From Onthophagus taurus (Eukaryota > Arthropoda > Insecta > Coleoptera > Scarabaeidae), in the NCBI RefSeq assembly GCF_036711975.1, contig NC_091975.1, positions 2,854,501 through 2,918,500 on the forward strand: DNA of 64,000 nt, written 5' to 3'. A program made the position numbers and the translations under genes. This document shows, piece by piece, positions 1-12,070 of the stretch (position 1 is the stretch's first letter; each line of letters opens with the position of its first letter). Below the pieces are notes generated by a model that was not told where the DNA came from, did not search any database, and saw only the letters and a list, made by a program, of their open reading frames with translations.

Positions 1-1614
1 GCTATGAACTCCCTTGGAGAAAGGAGCTCGCGATGAATGGGCCACCTCTTCCTCCAACAACCTTACCGAAACTTAACCCCAACATAAATCTATTTAATTG
101 GTACCATAAATATAGATATTTAGATATTTATGCTTATTCATTCTGACTAATTAGAAGTTGATCCAAAACTTTCTCCTCAAAATCTACACACAATCGAATT
201 GAATATCTTGTCTATCACGCTTGATGGAAAGTTATGTGTTATGTATGAAAGTTTTGTTTTCAATGTCTAAGAACATATCTTGACGAAGAAGAAGTGTTCT
301 GATCGCGAGGATTCGTTCTGTCTCGTTCTGGTGCTCGTTAGAGTAGTGAGTAATGTGATCGCGATCGAGCCCGTTGTCGAAGTCGATAAAATGATTTGTT
401 TAGGCGAGTGGGAACGTCGACGGTATCTGGACGTGGTCGGGGGGAGCTGACTGCTGAGGCATTAATCATACATCTGGCGCGCGGCGAAAGTTGAAAGAAG
501 ACATTACGGTAACGAATGGGGTCAAGTCGGGGCCGAAACACAACCAACGTTCCGACAACACGACGGCGCGGCGGCGCGTTGTTACAGTATCGCCGCGTAC
601 ATCTCGAATTGGCCCCGCGCAGTTAACAGAGGGTGTGGAGCGGTGATAAATGGCCCCATAAATTACCGAAGGGGCCGCGGGCCGCGGGCCGATCCTGCCC
701 CGCCCGGCACAACGCGGACGCCCTCGATCGCGCCTCACTCGAGTGGGCAAATATCTATCACGGTTATAATTTAAAAGATCGTTTATCGTGATATTTATTG
801 CAATCATAAAGCGTCCGCTCCGGTGAAATATAGGGCCGACCAGTCGACTTCCATAACGGCCCCGCGAAAGGGGGTCGGACTAAATAACGCCCACGACGAC
901 GCCTGATGGTGTTTTCCAAAGGGGGGCCTTTCTTTTCCAAACACCTTGCACGAACCCATGAGTTACGATACGATTTTTGCCAACATTTTTGCTACATTGT
1001 CGCGGAGTATAAAATTAGTACCTAATTTTTGATTATAACCATCATGAAAATATTATTAGCCATTTGTTTGTTGTCTACACCACTGTGGACAAGTTACACG
1101 TGCTAAAAAATGATTTATCAAAAGCTGCTGTGACTAAACTCGCAGGACATTTATCTTTGGAAATTTGCCAAAGTAGTCTAAATACTAATCATTTCCAACG
1201 TATGTAATAAAATCTGAACCACTATAAATTAAATAATAATTCTCCAAAAATATATGTTTGGCAAAAAGAGAAAGACGCAATGCATAAATGCAAAATAAAA
1301 TTTAATACATTTAAAGTTCATAACATTTTACGATAATAATTTGCTAAACACACCTCAAAAATTGTACAAGTGGAATTTCCTATCTCACATCTCTCTGTCT
1401 TTGACCAAAGCTAATCTCAAAAATTGATTCTTTGAATTGTGATAAATGTTATATCGCTACAACTCTCCACTACTTTAAATCAATAGTGTCACAACATATT
1501 CTAGAAGATGAAGAATTCATTATTCATTATTTTTAGTTTTATGGAGAAAAGTTACGATAAACCTGCATGTCTAAATAATTGTGTCTGCTGATTTTTAATG
1601 TTACGCTTAAAATT
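1..1614. other. Gene-free DNA with a GC-rich block
   Basis: No ORF here looks like a protein. Positions about 430-960 are clearly GC-richer than the rest, with a short tandem of GGGCCGC units near 671-691 and a CCATAAATTA site at 656-665. Overlapping short minus-strand ORFs there reflect low stop density, not coding. The remainder is AT-rich spacer. The block resembles an insect conserved regulatory element, but this is inference without an alignment. Confidence 0.5.
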
Positions 1615-2010
1615 GCTTTCAAGTTGGGTTGGATTGAGATAGATTGACTTATATTGGAATTTGATTACTTTGTGGTTAAATTACTTCTTGAGTTGGGATT
1701 GATTTGGAGTTGGATTTGCTTGTTTTAGAGATGTATTACGTTATAGTTGAGTTGCTTTGTGGTTGAATGGATTTGAGGTTGACTTGATTTGTTCAGGTAT
1801 TAACTTGCTTTGGTGATGAATAATGTTGTGGCTGAGCAAACACGAGCTTTGATTTCTCTTTATCCTCAACAATGTAACACTCCGATTTGTTCTTGCTGCC
1901 AAAGCAAGGGTAGGCTTATTTTGGAAATGAATTATTTTGTAGTTTAGTTGTTTTGTTTTGTGGTTAAGTAGCTTTGAGGTTGAGTTGATTTGGGGATTGA
2001 TTAAGTTCGG
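1615..2010. repeat. Degenerate G/T-rich simple repeat
   Basis: The plus strand is built from loosely repeated words such as TTGAGTTG, TTTGTGGTT and GGATTTG, with very few C residues. No fixed period can be read by eye. It looks like a decayed simple repeat or minisatellite and has no coding potential. Confidence 0.5.
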
Positions 2011-4990
2011 AGAGATTATAACCTTATTTCATGGCCAGGAACTTTTATATATATTTTCTATAAAAACCTTTCCCAACACTTATTTCCGACAAAATGTTGT
2101 AGCTGAGGCCTTAATTTCGGCAGCAACCCCATCATACCCGACTTTAAGTTTTTCTAATCCAATATCTTCACTTTAAAATCTGAATTTCAGACCTGAGTTA
2201 TGTGACTTATATCGGATGAGATAACACATATTTGATGGATATGTCAATCAATTTTAGCAAATTTCCACGCAAGTTCAGGAACATTTTTAAAGATGTCATC
2301 AATAATATTAATACTTAAAGCATTTACAAGATGATAATATATTCCATATCTAAATGCTGTTAATTTGGTGGTATTAGTAGATTCATAACATGGACAAATC
2401 AGCTAATTATTCAAATGTAAACATGTTGGGTGATGTTCCAGCAGCGCGCTAAGATGATTTAATACCCACCAGAAACCCACGCCGTTGTTTCAGCGGAGTC
2501 AGAAACAATCATCGGAATTAGCATCCGGAATAACGAATGCCGTTAATAATAAGCGTCACCTTTCACATTCGGGGCTTTGCTGATTGATCACTGAATACCG
2601 CGCCGGGTGTCACGTGATCGATCACCACGGTGCCGCCGGGTGCGTCTACGCCCCCGTGCTGCGGACTCAGCACGCACCGTTGACCTCGTCGACGTCGACG
2701 TTGATAAATTAGTAACCGTAAAGCCACCACCGCCTCCGGGCGGCTCCGGTCGGTCAATCCGCTTTCACCCAAGAACTAAATTGGTTTATGCTGACGTCTG
2801 CCCGTCCGTTTTAGTTTTGAAAGCACGATAATTAACACTTCTACAGAGTGGACTTAAAATTGAAGTAGAAGTAATTGACAAAAATTTTGATTTGATCTAA
2901 AATTTTCTTTGTGATTTAACGTAACAATAATAAATGGGACCGTTGAAATTGATAAGGCGTTAACGTGAAAAGCCTGCTTCATCTCTGTCAGTTTGTACAT
3001 CAACAAACGCTCGGCATATAAGAGGATCGACGATTAGGGCTGGAGCGAGACTGCGACAGATTGGATTATTTTCGTGCTCTCCCGCGACTCCGGTAAAATA
3101 ACGCAGAATGGGGCCGACGCTGACAGACGCGTACACTAAATTTATACGACTTAACAGATGGATACCAAGCCCGAGCCCAGGTTTTTACGTCGCGTTTAGA
3201 TTTAGATCCTCACCGTGGCAGTTTCAGCGCGGAATCGAACGCGAACTGCCATCGCAACCCGAAAGGAATATGATTGATGTGCCACTATTCATCATCGTTA
3301 CTGCCTCCCTCTTTGACTTCACCCCTCTCTTATAACTTTTCCGGACCGATAATTACCAAGACCTTTTTAGATTAATGACGTAGGAAGAGAAAATCTGATT
3401 ATGTACAGATCGTCAATCAAAAATCATTTCATCGTAATTTTTAATGGAAAAATACTATTAATATTGGTGTCGTTGTCGCCATTTTTCTAGTAGAATTGTC
3501 AAAAGCACTCAAGTCCTGGGTTAAAGTTACGACCCGTTGGGATTTGAGCGAGAACATCTTGACGCTTTAGTAAAAGCGGAACCCTTTACGTCCCTCTCGG
3601 TCGAGATTCCCTGAGGCCAGATAATTTCCGCTCCATAACTGTCCCGGTACAGTTTTCCGGGGCGTGATTAATGCATTGGATTCCATTAGGCCAAAACCGG
3701 GATGCGAGAGCGCCCGCGGGAACCACACCGCTGAGTGAGTCACGATCCACGAACATCGCGTAAACATTATTTTATTGACGACGACGACCGCAACATCCAA
3801 CCACGGATTTTGCTTTTGCAGTGTATTTTTAATTGTAAATATAAACATTGGGTGATGTGATTTGCATTAAAGCAGCTGAGAAAATACCGGATTGTTTCAT
3901 TTGCCCTTAGGGATTATAAATTTTGCTCAACAGACCATGAAGCTATCTTTTATAATTTTATAGATATAAATATATTCTTCACCCCCGGGGGATTAATCTC
4001 CAAACAAATTTCAATTTCAAATACCCATTGTTATTTATTCCCTTGAAATGGTAAATTATATGGATGTTAACTCAATTAATGTTGACGAGACGAAGTGCGA
4101 CGTTATGTCGCCGGTTCGATTACGTAATTGGAAAGTTAGCGGGTTCGATGATAAACTAATTACGAATGCGCGCGCGTGTAATATATAGAGAGCAACCCAT
4201 TAAAGTTGTTATCGGGGTTTAATCGCTAATACGGGCTGTCATGTACGACATTAGTGTCGACGGTGATTCGCCCCCTGTCAGCAGCTGTCAAGGACGCCGA
4301 CAAACCGGGAGGCTTCCCTACACTCGTCGCGACGCTAAATTATTCAAAACGTCGACGTTCTTTCGACGAAGGATTTTAATTCATCCCGAACCGCGTTCCC
4401 GTTTTCCAATTAGACGTAATTTATATTATCGGGTGTTCTAGCTGTACTGTCCGCTAATAATCGTAATTACTGGCTAGGCAAAATTGCCACTTTACAAGTT
4501 ATTAGCCGCGTACATCCATTATAATTGTTAACCGTGATAATTTACATGAATAACGCGAACGTACGGCGGCCACTCGGAAAATATCGCGCGGTCCGATTTA
4601 TGGTTACGTATTCGCTTCGCACCATTGCGCCTACGGTGTATATAATGCGCGAGAGTGGCTGCTGTAATTAATGCCGGTCTGGCAATGGTTTCCTATTATA
4701 TGACCGCTACTGATTAACTATCTACAATATTTATAACATACCTAATTAATACGCTCTATTTACACATATTGTATTGGATCTAATCGACATTAGTAGAAAT
4801 TGCAAAACGTAATTGATACGAATTTATATACATTTATTATATCAATTAATTAAACTTCAACTAATAAGTTATTTATTTTATTAAAAAGACATCAAAATTA
4901 AACGATAATTGCTTATTTCAGTTTCAGCTTACAACGTCGAAATACCCAAATCATCAAATTGATGATTTTCGTTAATAAAGTCGATCATAA
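2011..4990. other. Gene-free DNA, alternating GC-richer blocks and AT spacer
   Basis: GC-richer blocks lie at about 2,440-2,830, 3,010-3,340, 3,540-3,800 and 4,070-4,720, separated by AT-rich sequence. ORFs in the blocks are short, overlap on both strands and match nothing I recognise. The blocks contain TAATTA and CATAAA words of homeodomain type. Candidate distal enhancers, by inference only. Confidence 0.45.
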
Positions 4991-4992
4991 CT

Positions 4993-5490
4993 ATCATAAG
5001 GCAGTTTGTAATGATCCAAAATTGCATAATTCATAACTAGATTCCACTTAATTATAATCATATTCTAGTCATAAAGCAGAAATCCCCATAATATGAAGAT
5101 TTAATATCTTTGGTATTAAAATCCAGCATAAGTTAAAATCTAAGGGCCCTGAAGAAAAATATATTGGAAGTAAATTGCTTATAATAAACCATAAATACAT
5201 AATCCATAACCATATTCTGCTTAGTTATGATCAATTTCTAGCAAATGATTCAAGCAAAAAATTCAAGCAAAAATCTCCGAAAAACATGATTTAATGTTTT
5301 CAATATTAAAATCCATCATAAATTAAAATCTAAGGGTGCTGGAGAAATATATGTGGGAAATAAATTGTATATAATGAACCATAAAGACATAATCCATAAT
5401 CAAATTATGCTTAGTTATAATGATATTCAAGTCATCAAAATGTAAGTAATATTTATAATTAAAATCCTTCATAAGTCATTTGACGTGAAA
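4993..5490. repeat. Tandem repeat, ~190 bp period, about 2.6 copies
   Basis: The phrase AACCATAAATACATAATCCA near 5,188 recurs near 5,377, and a diverged form lies near 5,010. AAATCTAAGGG at 5,136 recurs at 5,326, giving a 190 bp period. The last copy is truncated. The monomers are AT-rich and diverged, like an old satellite-type array. Confidence 0.7.
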
Positions 5491-8400
5491 CTTATTTGTG
5501 TTTCTATTTATGACTTAAAAGTAGAATTTGAAAAGTTGAAAATGCAGTTCTAATTGTTGGTCAATTATACGTCACGGTGAAGGATACCGAAGAAACCGAA
5601 TGAATTAAAATGATTTAAATTTGCCGTGAATGTTGTAGAATCTCCAGTGCAATAAGTGACATAAATTTATGGCATCCATATGCCCTCCAAGCCGCTTCTT
5701 CGACGCAATTAATGCGATAGCGGCGACTTTTATGAATAGCGCCGCTGATTCGGTCGATTTATTACTCCGCGAGCCGTTCCTAAGGCCTTCTCTTTGACTG
5801 AGATTGCCGCCTTTGCAGTTAGTTGGCGATGCTTTGCGGTGAACTCCCTGAGTCATCATTACCACACTGAAAATTTTCAGTTTCACGGTCGGTTTGCGCG
5901 CTACTCTCCCGGTGTGGATGGTCCTTTAAAGTGCGGCACACATCCACGGATGATGTTAATTGCCTACGGGGATATTGATGATTTCCCAACTGCGTTGCGC
6001 TCGATAATTTGTTCGGATCTCAAAACGTTACGATAATTTACGGTCGGCGTTCATCAAAGGGATCAAAGCGACTCGCTTATTTCATCAGCTGTTGCAGGCT
6101 AACGTTAGAAAGGAAGTAATAAATCAGGTGAAAATAGACCGTCCTGTTAATGATGTGTCAATGTTACAAACATTCCTCCTAATAATACCACATTTACCAC
6201 CATCATCATCATCTTATCTTATTCTTTCCCAAAAAAATTCTTCACCCGTACCCAAAAATGTTCTCACCCAAACCATTCTCAACATTCTTTGTATCTCTTT
6301 ACCTTGAAAAATTAAATTCCTCAAGCCGTCCCTGTGGTATTTCTTCTCTTCGTTCGTTGCTTTATCTCGTGCACAGGCCAATGACAAGTTAATAGCGGCT
6401 GCCATTATCCGCTCTGCGGTATTAATACGGCACGTCCGCGCAACATCGAAGCGGCATATTTTATCTCTTCGTCGGCTGTATACAGTAAGAAGGATACTGA
6501 ATGCTGATGAATGGCGTGAATCGGCTCAACGTAGCGCTAAATATTGTAACCGGACTGTGTAAAATCGACCATTTCTGTAACGACTGCATTATTAAGAACT
6601 CTCGCTCTGGAAGTAGACCGTGAGCTCTTAAATAAGAGAAAGTGCTTAAAATTTATCAAAATTTATTTTAATTGATAACAAATAAATTTAACACATACAA
6701 AGAAGTTTCAAACCAATTACATACTTAGCGTTATCCAAACGAACCGACCTAATAACTTAATAACGTCGTTAACGAAATGAAAGTGAAAGATCTGACAAGT
6801 AACATTCTTAATTGCGATTAGAAATCCGATTGGACAAGTGATTAATAGCCAATTTCACTAAAGTATATCTTAAGCAACATCTAAACGGTCATAACTTGAT
6901 GGTGAAGTTGCCTCAATACAAAATCGCCCCACTAATAAATTAATTCCATTTACATTTACAACTTTTTATCTTTTAATCTTAAAAAGATTTTTAATTGATC
7001 AAAAAATAGTGTAGTTTGAATCAATAAACATAGTGATTACGACGTTCATGATAAATTATTTTGGAATTATCATTGGAATCCAACGAACCAATTATCTGCG
7101 ATATTTCTACGTACCACTCTTTAGGTTCTTTATCAAGTTGTAATCTCTTGTTGCGGAACGACGTTCAATTTACAACACTTTAACGCCGCTACTTTTCCTT
7201 AATTGACTCCGGTTAATAGCGGCGGCGGTGGCGGCATCGTGCTATCTTCCGCCCGCGCCTTCTGGGACAGGTTGGGGCTCCCGGAACACCCTATATCTGA
7301 TCCCGTAAACCACAAGGAGTAAGACCCGGCGAGCGTGCCCTCTAAGCAAGGTAAAAAAATGCGGCTCGTACACGCGTACTTACAAGGCTATCTTCTGGGC
7401 GAGCGTCCGCACGCTCAACTATCAATTAAAGCCGGCAAGCGCACTGCTGCTTGTTGGTTAATCTCATTAGCGGTGTTATCTCGGTGTTACTTTCGCTCTC
7501 GCAAGCCCGTTTACGAGGCAATTAATTAATGCTTAATCTGTGCTGGTGTACGTTTCTTCCATCGAACGTATGGAATACGTTGGAACTTCGTACAGATTTA
7601 TTTATGCAAAGATCGCAAACGGAGATAGATTGACGGATGTTTTGTACGTGTTCAACAGAAGCTACATCATAGTGTCACGTAACATCCGTTTATTCTTCAA
7701 ATCAATTAGTATCCTTACATTATCACATTGCTATTTATATTTCTTCTACGAAGAGATTTGTCACTCAATTTGAAACATCTAGAATCATCGTGGTAAGAAT
7801 TATTCCTGATTGTATTCTACCGCATACCGGTACTCGCAATATGTTAGTTCTACTTTTCTTTCAATAAAAATATATCAGAATCTAATCTAACTAATCAATT
7901 AAAATTTGAAATGTGAAATTCACTGTATATTAAAATATAATGTGATTTGATTGACTTTTATTGAATAATTTTGTGTTATTGAAATTATATTTGAAGATGT
8001 AAGCCATATTACAAAAGAGACTGAAGATAAAATCTGATGAAGAAATAAAGGTGATATATCGCGTCCAGAACGCGACAATAAATAATAATTAGGTTTGAGT
8101 GGCGGAGTGTAAGCGTCAGATAAGTGGTGAGAGCGCCATTCCCGACCGTCGTCGCGTAAGTTATGGGGCCCTATGGGCGGTAGCGGCAGTCGCAGCAGCA
8201 TTTCGCATACAAATGCAAATTAGGGCCGTCGGATTAATCTGTTTGCGATTCGTGAACGTCGAGGGTCGAACGACGACAAAAAAAAGGGGAGCCGGCTCTT
8301 ATCCGTCCGACCCACTTGTCACATTCGATGTGCTGAAGTGTCACCGTTAATAATAATGTCGTTATGAGTCTCGTCACATTACCAAACCATGTTCCCACGA

Positions 8401-10929
8401 GAAACTAATTTGAAACCGCTGGAACTGCTTGATTAATAGACGGAATACGTAAAAATTTCGTAACGTCTCTTGTAAGTACAATAGTATCATTGTATTCTGT
8501 CATATCTTGATAAGTTTGAAAACAATACGTTGTTGTCGGTTGTTGAAAGGTGAAATAGAAACTGTACAATAAGAGGATCGGGAGCAATAAAACCTTGTCG
8601 GCAATTACGGGGTCGTTGCTGCTTCTTGCATCCGTGGGGTGTTCAAGTCGTAACGTCTCCATGATAAACTCTCACACCGGGCATTTACATACTTATTAAT
8701 GTTGAGATATGCCTCTTGAGGGTGCTAACTATCTCCATAAGTCCTCAGAGACGACGACGACAACGAAAACGGCGACGACAACTGCTTATAATACCAAGAG
8801 TGGGTACGAAGATGAAAAAAGAAACATTCAATTACATCGTTACTTATGTATAACGACACCTTCTTCTTTTTGTATTTCAATTTCATTTGGCGAAGCTTGT
8901 ATAAGTTCTAAAGGAGTGGCGTTTTGTTGGGGACGTAGCGATGTTTACGATGCATTGTGTTCTGATTACCGGTGCGCGGGCGAAAGAAAATTTGCCGCGT
9001 CGCCGACGCGATTTATCGGCCGCCGAAAGGCACTAACTGTAACCAGAAACGATTATTAATCGCGAACGAGGAGGAGCGAACGTGGCGATTTGTTGCACCA
9101 GCCACTCTCTTTCTTTCTTAACCGCCGCTGTGCCGCGCCGGAAATATTCATAACCTCCTATCGCGAATACAATGCGCCCGGCGATCTCTGCAATTTGCAA
9201 CCATGCCCGATGATTGATGTCTCACTTATGCATGTATATGTACAACCGCAAGAGAAGGAAGTATCAACGATAAACACCTCGGTCAATGACTCTTAAGCGT
9301 AATTAAATTTTTACATAAATAAAAATCGGTTTCAGGTCAAGTTCCATTCAAGTTAAAACGTTGTTAAATAACGCTATCCATTTGTTACCCCTCTGAAAGT
9401 TGAGCCGTGCCGTCAATGGAAATTAGCGACCGGTCCCGTCATTAATAACGTTCGATGGCTTATTGTTGGCCCGTCAGTTTTCTATTATGCCCGACCCGAG
9501 ACCATCAATCTTCCTCGCCCTGCCGTCCCGACGCCCCCGACGCTTCCGTCGTCCCTGCGCCGCCACTGTGTGACAAACGACGGCTGCCAACCACTTGACG
9601 GCCGCATATCGCGATTTATAAACGGGTTCCGTATCTATCATCCCGAAAATATTATAACTCATCGAGGAGGACGTTTTGATTTCTTTTCACTTTCTATGTC
9701 CTATAGCTCTATACATATACATCCATATAGGTAGTAGTATTGTTTGAGATCTTGAGAGATGACGTGGCTCGATTGCGTGAAGTACTGTTTTAGCCTATCT
9801 GACACGTAACATATGGTCCCACAGTAAACCTATCATCGTAGTTTGGTACGTGGTTCAATAACTCCAGCTGACAGCATCCATTACCGATGACATAGATTTG
9901 AAACGCTCCGACAACAACGTATTTTGGATTTGGACAAGTGTGATCGAAAACATTATTTATAGTCACTCCAAACAATGAATTGACGTCAGAAAACTTTTAT
10001 TAAGCTTTTCGTGAAAATCCACGAGAAATTATAAACGCTGATGATTAAGCCTTTCTCATCCTCCTCGTGCTTCTAATTAATTTACAGTCCACAGAGAGAG
10101 ATTTACAACCGCGATTTCGGTACTACTGGGAAAAATTATTGGACGGCGGTTTAATGCTTTCCGTGTACTCGGAAATGTAATTAAAAAGCGTTATTTATAG
10201 CAAGCGCAGTGGTAATTTTATTTATGACGCCCTTCCCTTCCCGATAGTTGGCCTCTCTCCGCGTTCCTTCTATCAATTAACTAAGAGATTCTCTTTAGTA
10301 GTGAATTGAATCAACAACAAACAATTAATACAGTAATAATTAACTTCATTTTTAATTATAACTTTATTATAATTTTAATAATTACAATAATACAGACTTT
10401 CCCTATATCTATGAATAACTAATAACACAATTGAAGGTTATCACGCTAATAAATCATTTCGTGTTTGAATATTAAATTGTTATTAATTAAATGCAGGTAT
10501 ATATAGATATATATATCCTTTGTGACTACAATTGATTCCAAATATTCGATTAATATTAGTTACATCGAATATTCATGATTGTGCATATTACGTTTTTATG
10601 CATAATTATTCTATGTCGAACATCGCAGGCGTTGCACGACCATAAATTGTACTTAATTGATGTTGAATAATGTATTATTAAGGAACATAAACAACTTTTT
10701 TATTCTAAGAACGATAATTTTTCTTAAATCTTAAGATATGAATGATAATAATCGGCGTCGTTAATAACATAAACGATTAAACATTAACATAAATAACTTT
10801 AATTTATTTTCGTCGTAAATAACAAATACGTTTTTTATGAATTATGATATTAAAAAGATCATTATGTTGTATGTTCTCAAATTAATAAGAATCAAAAAGG
10901 TTTTTAAAGATATAAAAATTCATTGCTCT
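5491..10929. other. Gene-free DNA with candidate regulatory blocks
   Basis: No convincing gene. GC-richer blocks lie at about 5,590-6,110, 6,330-6,620, 7,140-7,530, 8,090-8,370, 8,690-9,240, 9,360-9,680 and 10,020-10,270. Their ORFs (up to 116 codons, for example 8,709-9,059) have low-complexity or unrecognisable translations. Stretch 10,300-10,930 is very AT-rich and holds nothing I can name. Confidence 0.45.
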
Positions 10930-11245
10930 TAAAGATCTTTCGAGATTGCTTGAGGCCGAGCCGCTACAATTTCAACGTTTGAGATCACTTACTGCCGAGG
11001 CAATACAATATATATGCTGATAAAGTAATAGAAGTCGAACCACTACCAATACAACTTATTAAAGAGATAGAAGCCGAGGTCGCTTCTAAGTCCGAGGTCG
11101 GAATCTAAGCCGTTCAGGAAATAGAAGACGAGGTACGAAAGATAATCACTTGTGGCCGAGGCAGTAAATTATAAGTCATTAAAGAGATATTAGACGAGGT
11201 CGCTTGTGGCCGAGGGAATAAAATCTATGCCGTTAAGGAAAATTA
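10930..11245. repeat. Degenerate 53-62 bp minisatellite
   Basis: The word CCGAGG with shared context (CTTGTGGCCGAGG, GAAGCCGAGGTCGCTT, ATCTATGCCGTTAAGGAAAT) recurs at about 10,953, 10,994, 11,073, 11,091, 11,156 and 11,209. The clearest neighbouring copies are 53 and 62 bp apart. The array runs up close to the tRNA-like sequence that follows. Confidence 0.6.
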
Positions 11246-11370
11246 CCGTGTACCGGTACCCATTCTTCTCGTTTTTTTACCAGGGCAACTATCCTTTGAA
11301 TAATCTAAGAACTTGGACATTCTGCAAAAGCTCAGGCAACATTTTCCCCAATTTTTTTTCTTCTTCTCCT

Positions 11371-11480
11371 GATCCTTATGCCTGATGGCATCGGATAAAT
11401 TTTTTCCTATTCCTCCATCAACTTCTTCTTTCTGACTGCGGATCAGAAGATTCCAGGTTCGTATCCTGGCAGGATCGCCA
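11371..11480 (+). pseudogene. tRNA-Arg-like sequence (pseudo-tRNA or SINE head) with encoded CCA
   Basis: The 5' acceptor strand GATCCTT (11,371-11,377) pairs with CAGGATC (11,470-11,476) except for one mismatch. A GATGG-containing A-box-like D region follows. A perfect anticodon arm (TCTGA/TCAGA, loop CTGCGGA, anticodon GCG at 11,438-11,440) and a perfect T arm (CCAGG, loop TTCGTAT, CCTGG) are present. The sequence then reads G-CCA. Roughly 30 extra bases lie between the D arm and the anticodon arm, so it cannot fold as a normal tRNA. Genomic CCA suggests origin from a processed tRNA or a tRNA-derived SINE. Confidence 0.75.
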
Positions 11481-11519
11481 TGTATTGACCCCATTTGGAT
11501 CTCCAGGTGGTTACGGTGT

Positions 11520-12003
11520 ATGTATTTCTTTCAGACAATGTTTAAACACTTTTTAGTTTAAGAATACTCTTAAGATTTCTTTCTACTTCAACTAACTTCC
11601 TTGTCTTTTTAAGGTTCTCTACTATCAGCACTATTTCGTCAGCATTTAATAAATTATCTGGTTCCAAACTTTTATAACCTATTTACTGATATTTATTTGT
11701 TCTTTTTCTTGTATTTTTTATCACTCTGTCCATTAATATTATAAATAACAAGGAGCTTAGGCTATCGTCTTGTTTTATTCTCTTGCTCATTTCAAAGGTT
11801 TTTGATGTTTTTCCCTTCATTTGTACTATACCCTTGACTTTCTTGTACAACTTTTCAATTATTTTTGTTAGTTTTTGTGATACCAGCACTTGTTCTAGAC
11901 ACTTCCATATAATACTACGGGTAACCGTGTCAAAACCTGCTTTTAGGTCCAAGAATATTAGGTATAGTTCATAGAAAACCTGTATATAAACCAAAAACAT
12001 CAA
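11520..12003 (-). pseudogene. Decayed non-LTR retrotransposon reverse transcriptase fragment
   Basis: Minus-strand translation shows RT landmarks in order. A DLKAGFDTV-type palm motif corresponds to the family's DxxKAFDxV. A spacer with KxLYKKVKG follows, then IKQDDSLSSLLF, equivalent to the usual GIKQGDSLSPLLF. In the same frame after one stop (near 11,683) comes NADEIVLI, a degenerate form of the catalytic (F/Y)ADD box. Key residues and the reading frame are damaged and both ends are missing, so this is a dead LINE piece. The clade is uncertain; the wording is closest to insect endonuclease-reverse-transcriptase LINEs. Confidence 0.8.
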
Positions 12004-12070
12004 TTAGTGACTAGTTTCGGGATTTTGCCATCTTCAGGTGTAAAAAGTATATATAAAAAGAGCATTTATT
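12004..12070. repeat. Transposon-like phrase beside the RT relic
   Basis: The minus strand reads CCTGAAGATGGCAAAATCCC, a phrase of a kind I recall as recurrent in insect interspersed repeats. It abuts the RT relic, so it could be part of the same insertion or a separate element. Its family is not identified. Confidence 0.3.

Noticed and set aside
11243..11494. Minus-strand 83-codon ORF containing DPARIRTWNLLIRSQ
   Set aside because: This peptide is the antisense of the tRNA-Arg anticodon and T arms, a well-known source of spurious protein predictions.
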